From NCBI GenBank assembly GCA_007121555.1, contig SKKH01000092.1, forward strand, positions 1-64,000: 64,000 nucleotides of DNA, in the 5' to 3' direction. The stretch comes from Gemmatimonadota bacterium. Its GTDB lineage: Bacteria > Gemmatimonadota > Gemmatimonadetes > Longimicrobiales > Gaopeijiaceae. Made by a program: the position numbers and the translations under genes. The notes beneath the pieces were generated by a model. The model saw only the letters and a list, made by a program, of their open reading frames with translations, was not told the origin of the DNA and did no database searches. Of the stretch, positions 56,344-64,000 are shown piece by piece (within the stretch, counting starts at the first letter, position 1; each line of letters starts with the position of its first letter).

Positions 56344-59300
56344 CTACGAAGCCTCCTCCTCCGAGGCGGGTGGGCTCTCCGGATCTTCCGGTTCGGTAAC
56401 GACCTGACCTCGACCAGGGTCCTCCTCGCTCCGCGAGAGTTGGAGGACAAGGGCCCCCAGAGGAGGGAGGGAGAGGACGAGGGAATGATAGTGCCCATGA
56501 GATGGGATCGGAGCCGCCTCCACCGGCTCCTGGTTGCCGGCGTCGCTTCCCCCGAACCTCCCGGCGTCGCTGTTCAGGATCGGCGTCCAGGTCCCCCCGC
56601 CGGGCACCCCGATGCGGTAGTTCTTCCGGGGCACCGGGGTGAAGTTGAACACGGCGGCGAGGGGAGAGGATTCGGGATCCCCCGGTGCTCTGCGCAGGAA
56701 GGCCAGGGTGCTCTGGCTGTGGTCGTCGGCGGTGATCCATCGGAAGCCTTCGGGGTCGAAATCGGACCGATGGAGGGCGGCCTGTTCGCGGTAGACTCGA
56801 TTCAACTCCATCACGAGATGCTGGATTCCCCGGTGGGCGTCCTCCTGGAGCCGCTCCCACTCCAGGTTTCCGTCGTGGCTCCACTCGGACCACTGTCCCA
56901 GTTCCGCCCCCATGAAGAGCAGCTTCTTCCCGGGTTGCAGAAACTGGAGGGTGAAGAGGAGTCGGAGGTTGGCCCGCTTCTGCCAGAGGTCGCCGGGCAT
57001 CCGTGCGAGGAGGGAGCCCTTCCCATGCACCACTTCGTCGTGGGAGAGGGGGAGCATGAAGTTCTCGTTGAAGGCGTAGAGTGCCCGGAACGTGATCTCG
57101 TCATGGTGATGGGGCCGGTGGACCGGATCTCGGCCCAGATACTGGAGGGTGTCGTGCATCCATCCCATGTCCCACTTCATTCCGAAGCCCAGTCCCCCCA
57201 GGTAGGTGGGCCGAGACACCATGGGCCAAGCTGTGGACTCCTCCGCGATGGTATGGACGTCGGGAAAGGCGCCGTAGACCTCTTCATTCAGACGCCGCAG
57301 GAAGCGGATCGCGCCCAGGTTTTCCCGGCCGCCGTACTCGTTGGGAATCCATTCCCCTTCGTTGCGCGAGTAGTCGAGGTACAACATGGAGGCCACTGCA
57401 TCGACCCGAATCCCATCCACATGGTACCGATCCAGCCAGAAGAAGGCGCTGCTCAGGAGGAAGGACCGCACTTCCTCCCGACCGTAGTTGAAGATCAGGC
57501 TGTCCCAATCGGGATGAAATCCCTGACGGGGATCGGCGTGCTCGTAGAGGTGGGTCCCGTCGAAGTATCCCAGACCGTGCTCATCAGAAGGGAAGTGAGA
57601 CGGAACCCAGTCCAGGAATACCCCGACACCCTCCTGGTGGAGGTGGTCGATGAGGTACATGAAGTCCCGGGGTGAGCCGTGGCGACTCGTGGGGGCGAAG
57701 TAGCCGGTGGTCTGGTACCCCCAGGAGCCGTAGAAGGGATGCTCCATCAGGGGGAGGAACTGGATGTGGGTGAACCCCATCTCCCTGGCATAGCTCGCCA
57801 GCTCGGGGGCCAGCTCCCGGTAGCTGCGGAGTCGATCCGGATTCTCGGGATCCCGTCGCCATGACCCCAGGTGGACTTCGTAGACGGAAAGGGGCGTATC
57901 CTGCTGACTTCGGCGTCCGCGCGACTCCATCCAACGGGCATCACCCCAGTCGTATTTCAGATCGGCGACCAGGGAGGCCGTGGCCGGTGGAGTCTCGTGT
58001 TGGAAACCGAAGGGGTCGGCCTTCAGGACCGTATAGCCTCGCTGGCTCGAGCGGATGTGGTACTTGTAGCGCTCGCCCACCCCGACCCCGGAGACATGCC
58101 CACTCCAGATTCCCGAGTGTTCCTGGGGTGACAGAGAGTTTCGCCCCGGAGTCCACCCGTTGAAGTCGCCTACGACCGAGACCGCCTCGGCATTGGGGGC
58201 CCATACGGCGAAGTGGGTGCCCGGGCCCTCGGGGACAGGGTAGGGATGGGCGCCCAGCTTCCGGTAAAGGCGGGTATGCGAGCCCTCATTGAACAGGTGA
58301 AGGTCGTCGGGGGTGAGTCTGGGGTCGGGGCTGTCGTCGGCCACGATGGTGCTCCTTCGTTCCGGAATCGGAGGAGGGACGGGGTCGCTGCGGATCTCAG
58401 TCGACCGGGCTCGTCTTCGGCGACTGCGGGTGAGCGCCTCCAGCGTCGTGCGAACCTCCGTCCGTGCGGTGAACTCTTCGAGCCCGAGGCGGGCTTTCTG
58501 CCGCCAGTTCCGAGGATCGTCGGTGCCTGGACGGTTCTGGGGTGACGCTTCGAGCCAGAGGTTCTCCAGATTCACCACGACGAGGCCGGCGGGACCGGCG
58601 CCGAGCCATTCGAGTGTACGGCGCATCACCTTGAGGGGTCCGTCGTCCTCGCCGTCGAAGCTCCGGCGTAGCGCCTGGCGGAAGTGTTCGTCCTTCCACA
58701 GCGCCATGAACGGAAGGGTGTCGTGGGTGTCGAGGCTGGCCACCGATCCGTGGGGCACGGGCTTCAGCCCGCTTCCCTCGTCGCCGGAGGCCAACTCGAA
58801 GGGCACGACGTACATTCTGCGGAGGCCCCGCCGATCCATGGCCGATCGAACCTCCGCGGGCACGGTTCCCAGATCCTCGCCCACGACAACGGTCCGGTGT
58901 CGATGGGATTCCAGCGACAGGATGGCGTAGAGTTCTTCGGCCGGATACCGGACGTAGGCGCCCCGTGTCGCAGACTCGCCTCGGGGAACCCAGTAGAGGC
59001 GATGAAGGCCCATGACGTGATCGATCCGGAGATAGCGGGCGGGTGGCATGAGCCGTCCCAGCACCCGCCTCAGGTGTTGGTAGCCCCGATCTCTCGCCTC
59101 CCGGGGATGGATCGGCGGGAGGCCCCAGTTCTGCCCTTCGTCGTGGAAGGCATCGGGAGGCGCGCCCAGAACGGCTCCCTCGGCGAAGAGCCCGGGGGCC
59201 GCCCAGGTGTCGTATCCCATCGGGTGCGCTGCGAGAGGCAGATCCAGGTAGAGGCCGGCCCCCTCCCCCCCTTCTCTGGAGCCGATCCCCTGAAGCTGTT

Positions 59301-60465
59301 CGGCGAAGCGGAACTGGGAATAGAGGTGCCGGTGCAGATCCCGGTCTTGGTAGGCCGAGTCGGGGATGCCGTCCCGCCTCCACTCCGCGGGCCAGGAAGG
59401 CCAGGGTTCTCCGCGGGCCTCCAGGGTGGCCTGGAACCGGGCGAACCGCTCCACCTCGAAGGGGCGCGCCAGAAATCGCCGGAACGACGGTTCCTCGAGC
59501 CCTCCTCTGGCGATCCAGATTTCTGAGAGTCTGGCGAGCAGACGCTTCTGGAGGCGGAAGGCCTCCTGGTACTCCACGAGGTGGGAGGCCCGGAGGCGCT
59601 GGCGTTCCTCCGTCGCGGTGGAGGAATGATACTCCAAGCGAAGTTCGTCGGCTCCCTCCCATTCGGGAAGGAGGGTGGGGTCCAGGTAGAGTTCGTTCCA
59701 GAATTCCCGGCTGGCCGGCGCGTAGGGACTGGGATCGAACGGCTCGTCCAGAAGGGTGGACATGAGAGGGAGGGTCCCCACCGCCCGACCCCCCATGGAC
59801 TCGGTCCAGTCCAGGAGGTGCTTCAGGTCCGTCAGATCGCCGACTCCCCGATTCCGCTCGCTCCGCAGGGCGTGGAGTGGAAGGAAGGCGGCCCACTCCC
59901 TGGGGGCCGGCCCTCCTTTCGTCGTCGCCCCGAAGACCCGGGGTGGGGCCACCACGAGGAGGGACGATGTGGACGACTCCTGCTCCCCGTTCGCCGGCGG
60001 GTCGTACCTGCGATTCGTTCCCCTCGAGTCCGCCTCCAGCGAGACCCGGTAGTATCCGGGCGTCGGACGGCGGGGCAATTCGATCCCCCCGTCCTTCGCT
60101 CGGCCCGTCACATCCAGGTCCGGGCCACCGCCCCCTTCGGCCCGGATTCGAAGCCTCACCTGGGCACCGTCTTCGACCCCGGGCCCCAGCGCAAGGCGGG
60201 TCGGTCCTTCGGTCCAGAGCACCACCACGGGTTCAATCCTTCGGGACCGGGCCCGGGTCTTCTCCTCGCGGAGCGAATGGACGATCTCGTCGGGTGAGGA
60301 GGCGGGGCAACCCAGGGCCGACAGGATCAGACGGAGGCACTCCGGGTCCGGTTCCACCACACGGTCGAAGCCGTCTTCGTGACGCAGCTCGATTCCCCGG
60401 ACTCGGGCCAGCTCGGACAGGGGGTCATGGTCCGCGAGTGGAGGGGTCGACTCAGGGTTCGGCAT
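56344..60465 (-). CDS. Fusion: 4-alpha-glucanotransferase (MalQ) and 1,4-alpha-glucan branching enzyme (GlgB)
   Basis: N-term [36 protein letters not shown]-term [60 protein letters not shown]; single open frame; start about ATG 60465 (ORF to 60480). Confidence 0.92.
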   Translation of the reverse strand: MPNPESTPPLADHDPLSELARVRGIELRHEDGFDRVVEPDPECLRLILSALGCPASSPDEIVHSLREEKTRARSRRIEPVVVLWTEGPTRLALGPGVEDGAQVRLRIRAEGGGGPDLDVTGRAKDGGIELPRRPTPGYYRVSLEADSRGTNRRYDPPANGEQESSTSSLLVVAPPRVFGATTKGGPAPREWAAFLPLHALRSERNRGVGDLTDLKHLLDWTESMGGRAVGTLPLMSTLLDEPFDPSPYAPASREFWNELYLDPTLLPEWEGADELRLEYHSSTATEERQRLRASHLVEYQEAFRLQKRLLARLSEIWIARGGLEEPSFRRFLARPFEVERFARFQATLEARGEPWPSWPAEWRRDGIPDSAYQDRDLHRHLYSQFRFAEQLQGIGSREGGEGAGLYLDLPLAAHPMGYDTWAAPGLFAEGAVLGAPPDAFHDEGQNWGLPPIHPREARDRGYQHLRRVLGRLMPPARYLRIDHVMGLHRLYWVPRGESATRGAYVRYPAEELYAILSLESHRHRTVVVGEDLGTVPAEVRSAMDRRGLRRMYVVPFELASGDEGSGLKPVPHGSVASLDTHDTLPFMALWKDEHFRQALRRSFDGEDDGPLKVMRRTLEWLGAGPAGLVVVNLENLWLEASPQNRPGTDDPRNWRQKARLGLEEFTARTEVRTTLEALTRSRRRRARSTEIRSDPVPPPIPERRSTIVADDSPDPRLTPDDLHLFNEGSHTRLYRKLGAHPYPVPEGPGTHFAVWAPNAEAVSVVGDFNGWTPGRNSLSPQEHSGIWSGHVSGVGVGERYKYHIRSSQRGYTVLKADPFGFQHETPPATASLVADLKYDWGDARWMESRGRRSQQDTPLSVYEVHLGSWRRDPENPDRLRSYRELAPELASYAREMGFTHIQFLPLMEHPFYGSWGYQTTGYFAPTSRHGSPRDFMYLIDHLHQEGVGVFLDWVPSHFPSDEHGLGYFDGTHLYEHADPRQGFHPDWDSLIFNYGREEVRSFLLSSAFFWLDRYHVDGIRVDAVASMLYLDYSRNEGEWIPNEYGGRENLGAIRFLRRLNEEVYGAFPDVHTIAEESTAWPMVSRPTYLGGLGFGMKWDMGWMHDTLQYLGRDPVHRPHHHDEITFRALYAFNENFMLPLSHDEVVHGKGSLLARMPGDLWQKRANLRLLFTLQFLQPGKKLLFMGAELGQWSEWSHDGNLEWERLQEDAHRGIQHLVMELNRVYREQAALHRSDFDPEGFRWITADDHSQSTLAFLRRAPGDPESSPLAAVFNFTPVPRKNYRIGVPGGGTWTPILNSDAGRFGGSDAGNQEPVEAAPIPSHGHYHSLVLSLPPLGALVLQLSRSEEDPGRGQVVTEPEDPESPPASEEEAS

Positions 60466-63400
60466 GCCGGCCCGGGTCATTGGTGAGGTTTCCGTTCGCC
60501 AGAAGGCTCAGGATTCCCGCCAGCGGGATCCGGGCCCAATCCGGACGGTTGTGGATCTCGTACCTGAGCTCGTAGAGCGCCTTCTCGAGGACGAAGAGGT
60601 CCAGAAGATGCCGACGGGCAGACGTCTGGTGGGGGAGGAGGTCGGTGACACCCGGCGCCTCCAGGTATCCGGCCAGGAATTCCACCGAGACCCATTCCGA
60701 CCAGAATCCCGCCAGCGTCGCAGCCACTGGATCGGAATCGTCGCTGATCAAGCCCTGTTCGGGCAGCGTTCCCAGGACCGCCCGGGCCGCATAGTCGAAG
60801 GAGCGGATCATTCCACCCACGTCCCGAAGGGGTGAGCGCTTTATCCTCCGTTCCCCGAGAGGCCGGTCCGGCTCTCCCTCGAAGTCGATGATCTGGAAGT
60901 CCTTCCCCGTGAAGAGGACCTGGCCCAGGTGGTAGTCGCCATGAACACGGATTCGCCGGCCATCGAACTTCCGCTCCAGGAGCGCCTCGAAACGCTCCAG
61001 AATTCGCGGCCGGGACTCGAGGAGTATCCGGGCCATGGCCTGCTCCTCCTCACCCAGTGCGTCGATGCGTCGGGTGAGTCCTTCGAGGGAGGTGCCCAGG
61101 AGGTTCCGGATCGATTGATAGAGGGACCGCTGATACAGAGTGGAGAAGGGTTCGGGTCGGAAGGCCTCCACGTCGCTGCGGGAGGCCAGAGACCCGTGGA
61201 GCTCCCCGGTTCGGAGTCCCAGGAGGCGAGCCGATTCCAGGTACGGCCCCACGAGCTCCCGGACCCGCTCCGGAAGCCCCTCCCCGGCCAGTCGAGCCTG
61301 GGCACGGGTCAGGAGGTCGCCCGGGCCCTCCAGCTCGGATCCGTCCACATCCGCAGCGAGCGCGGTCTCGAAGTACCGACCCAGGGCGTCCTGACTGTGT
61401 TCCCAGGCATCGCCCTGGTTGGGAACGAATCGATGGAGAACGGCGGCGGCCAGGGCGGGACGGCCGGCGCCCTCCAACTCCAGGCTGCCCAGGAGCTCCG
61501 GCGTCCCATCGAACTCCCTCTCCCGGAGAAATCGCCCGATCTCCAGATCTGGGTTCACACCCTCCTCCAGCCTGCGGAAGAGCTTGAGGATCCAGTGCCG
61601 TCCGAAGATGACGGAGGTGTTGCTCTGCTCGGCCCGACCCAGGAGGGGGCGAAGGGCCTCGATCCCGGGCTCCATGATCGACTCCCCCGGGATGAGGGCC
61701 GTCCCTCGGATCAGGATGTCGCCAGCCGAGACCTCGGCTTCATCCGCAATGGACTGGAGCAATTGGAGCAGAAAGGCCGGATCCAGGGTGGCGTCGTGGA
61801 CGATCCCCGCACCTGCGTCGTCCCTTCCGCCGCGGGTCCGCCAGACCGCAGCTTCTGGGCGTTCATGGAGGAAGGCCTCGGCATCCTGTTCTTCCGTCCA
61901 GGCCAGGGGGACCAGGTACAGCTCGGCGTCGGCCTCGGCATATTCCACCTCGAGTAGGACCAGGAGCCCTTCGCCGTCATCGCCAAGGGGAATGGCGTTG
62001 CGGATCGAGGAGGAGCGGATGACCCGACCCTTGCCTGCGAACCAGCGTTGGCTCTGGATGAACTCGGCCAGTAGCGGCTCCACCTTCTGGCGGCGCCGTC
62101 CCTCCAGAGCTCGGTCCCATGTCCCGCGGACCTTCACCATGGGGAGGTCGTCGAGGCTTCGACGGGGCGGGGAGCCGTGACGGGGGTCCCGAAGCTCTTC
62201 GTGGACCCCGCTCTCCAGGGAAAACCAGAGGAACCCGTGCCCCGGAATCGTGAGCGGGTAGGGGTCCTCCGGGATTCTCGGGAAGGGGATGTGACCGAAG
62301 AGCTCCACGGGGGTGCGGCCCTCCAGCTTGTCCAGCTCCAGCGAGACGGGCTGGGAGAAGCGGGAGAGGTTGGCCACCACCAGGATCGTCTCGCCGTCCA
62401 GCTCGCGAAGGAAGGCGACGATCTTGGGGTTGTCGTGTTCCACCCACTCGAGGCTCCCCCGACCGAAGGCCCGATGCCGCTTCCTCAGGGCGAGCATGCG
62501 CCGGGTCCACCAGAGAAGGGAGTTGGGGTTGCGGTACTGGGTCTCCACGTTCACCGCTCCGTAGTGGTACTCGGGGTCGATGATCACCGGAAGAAAGAGC
62601 TTCTGTGGATTCGCCTCGGAGAACCCGGCGTTCCTGTCACCGGTCCACTGCATGGGCGTGCGCACCCCGTGCCGGTCGCCCAGGTAGAAGTTGTCTCCCA
62701 TCCCGATCTCGTCTCCGTAGTAGAGGATGGGGGTACCCGGAAGAGAGAGGAGAAGGGAGTTGAGAAGCTCGATCTGTCTCCGGTTGTTCTCCAGGAGGGG
62801 AGCCAGACGCCTCCGGATGCCCAGGTTGATCCGGGCCGTGGTGTCCTCGGCGTAGACCCGGTACATGTAATCCCGCTCCTCATCCGTCACCATCTCGAGG
62901 GTGAGCTCGTCGTGGTTCCGCAGGAACAGGCCCCACTGGCACCCCTCTGGGATTTCGGGGGTCTGAGCCAGGATATCCCGGATGGGGAAGGAGTCCTCCA
63001 TTCGAGCCGCCATGAAGAGGCGGGGCATGAGGGGAAAGTGGAAGTTCATGTGACACTCGTCCCCGTCGCCGAAGTAGGCGGCGGCGTCCTCGGGCCACTG
63101 GTTGGCCTCGGCCAGGAGCATCCGGTTCGGGAACTTCTGGTCGACCCGAGCCCGGAGCTTCTTCAGGAAGGCATGGGTCTCAGGGAGGTTCTCGCAGTTC
63201 GTCCCGTCCCTCTCGTAGAGATAGGGGATGGCGTCGAGACGAAGGCCATCCACGCCCATCTCCAGCCAGAAGTCCAGGATGCTGAATAGCTCCTCCTGCA
63301 CCTGGGGATGCTCGAAGTTGAGGTCGGGCTGGTGGTGGTAGAAGCGATGCCAGTAGTAGGCCCCCGCCACCGGATCCCAGCTCCAGTTCGAAGGCTCGAA

Positions 63401-63871
63401 GTCCTTGAAGATGATTCGAGCGTCGCTGTAGAGCTCCGGGTCGTCGCTCCAGACGTAGAAGTCTCGTTCCGGGCTCCCCTTTGGTGCGTGTCGTGCCCTC
63501 TGGAACCAGGGGTGCTGATCCGATGTGTGATTGATCACCAGTTCGGTGATCACCCGGAGTCCCCTGACGTGCGCCTCCCTGAGGAAGGTCTGGAAGTCCT
63601 CGAGAGTCCCGTACTCCGGGTTGACCCTTCGGTAGTCGGCGATGTCGTAGCCGTCGTCCCGGAGGGGCGACGGATAGAACGGAAGGATCCAGAGTGCGGT
63701 TACGCCGAGATCCTCCAGATAGTCCAGCTTCTGGGTCAGCCCCCTGAAGTCTCCGATCCCGTCGCCGTCGGAGTCGAAGAAGGAGCGGACATGGAGCTCG
63801 TAGATTACGGCGTCGCGGTACCACTGCGGGTCGTCGGAAAGGAGCGGGGCCTCGGGGTCGATAGCGGTCAT
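60452..63871 (-). CDS. Fusion: trehalose synthase (TreS) and maltokinase (Mak/Pep2)
   Basis: [32 protein letters not shown]...[35 protein letters not shown]-term [13 protein letters not shown]...[42 protein letters not shown]; start ATG 63871. Confidence 0.95.
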   Translation of the reverse strand: MTAIDPEAPLLSDDPQWYRDAVIYELHVRSFFDSDGDGIGDFRGLTQKLDYLEDLGVTALWILPFYPSPLRDDGYDIADYRRVNPEYGTLEDFQTFLREAHVRGLRVITELVINHTSDQHPWFQRARHAPKGSPERDFYVWSDDPELYSDARIIFKDFEPSNWSWDPVAGAYYWHRFYHHQPDLNFEHPQVQEELFSILDFWLEMGVDGLRLDAIPYLYERDGTNCENLPETHAFLKKLRARVDQKFPNRMLLAEANQWPEDAAAYFGDGDECHMNFHFPLMPRLFMAARMEDSFPIRDILAQTPEIPEGCQWGLFLRNHDELTLEMVTDEERDYMYRVYAEDTTARINLGIRRRLAPLLENNRRQIELLNSLLLSLPGTPILYYGDEIGMGDNFYLGDRHGVRTPMQWTGDRNAGFSEANPQKLFLPVIIDPEYHYGAVNVETQYRNPNSLLWWTRRMLALRKRHRAFGRGSLEWVEHDNPKIVAFLRELDGETILVVANLSRFSQPVSLELDKLEGRTPVELFGHIPFPRIPEDPYPLTIPGHGFLWFSLESGVHEELRDPRHGSPPRRSLDDLPMVKVRGTWDRALEGRRRQKVEPLLAEFIQSQRWFAGKGRVIRSSSIRNAIPLGDDGEGLLVLLEVEYAEADAELYLVPLAWTEEQDAEAFLHERPEAAVWRTRGGRDDAGAGIVHDATLDPAFLLQLLQSIADEAEVSAGDILIRGTALIPGESIMEPGIEALRPLLGRAEQSNTSVIFGRHWILKLFRRLEEGVNPDLEIGRFLREREFDGTPELLGSLELEGAGRPALAAAVLHRFVPNQGDAWEHSQDALGRYFETALAADVDGSELEGPGDLLTRAQARLAGEGLPERVRELVGPYLESARLLGLRTGELHGSLASRSDVEAFRPEPFSTLYQRSLYQSIRNLLGTSLEGLTRRIDALGEEEQAMARILLESRPRILERFEALLERKFDGRRIRVHGDYHLGQVLFTGKDFQIIDFEGEPDRPLGERRIKRSPLRDVGGMIRSFDYAARAVLGTLPEQGLISDDSDPVAATLAGFWSEWVSVEFLAGYLEAPGVTDLLPHQTSARRHLLDLFVLEKALYELRYEIHNRPDWARIPLAGILSLLANGNLTNDPGRHAEP

Positions 63872-64000
63872 CTGGATTCTGGGCGAGGGGTGGGTGCGCG
63901 AGGAGACGCGGAAGTGTAAGGAACTCGGCTCAACTGGAACCACCTGAGCTGGAGCCGGAGTCGTGGGGACGAAGCCTGAAGATGTGGGCCGGACTGGTAT

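Noticed and set aside
56344-60480. MalQ-GlgB fusion as a possible sequencing frameshift
   Set aside because: Single uninterrupted frame with both domains complete; kept as a fusion, although the junction RBS/GTG is flagged as a separate finding for verification.

Overview
High-GC bacterial chromosome segment, densely coding. Gene content (SusC/SusD, ECF sigma/FecR, many secreted amidohydrolases and peptidases, B-type cytochrome oxidase) suggests a Gemmatimonadota- or Bacteroidota-like lineage; this is inference only. Main blocks: (i) ~0.2-31 kb, rich in exported amidohydrolases and peptidases (D-aminoacylase-like, gamma-glutamyltransferase, M81, two M28, three amidohydrolase genes), plus a deoxyhypusine-synthase-like gene and a WYL/PafBC-like regulator pair; (ii) ~29.6-36.3 kb, a SusD / SusC (with STN domain) / FecR / ECF-sigma surface-signalling locus; (iii) 36.6-42.7 kb housekeeping genes (ArsR, TypA/BipA, thioredoxin-like, dCMP deaminase, P1 peptidase, CtaB); (iv) 43.1-46.6 kb, a ba3-type cytochrome oxidase operon and a TonB-like protein; (v) 46.7-52 kb, an ABC-F ATPase, a 162-bp MITE-like element with perfect 25-bp inverted repeats, and a double-MgtE-domain transporter translationally coupled to a double PhoU/TrkA-C protein; (vi) 52.1-63.9 kb, a minus-strand alpha-glucan/trehalose operon in which three of four genes are fusions (TreS-maltokinase, MalQ-GlgB, betaPGM-TPP). 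No rRNA, tRNA, CRISPR array, prophage or recognisable defence system was seen. Strongest leads: the fusion-rich glucan operon, including an apparent relict RBS plus GTG inside the MalQ-GlgB ORF; the paired-duplication transporter/regulator module; the MITE; a 48-bp dispersed 3'-end repeat; and paired or degenerate metal-dependent hydrolase domains. Coordinates come from the supplied ORF track and manual reading; family names come from motif recognition, not database searches.
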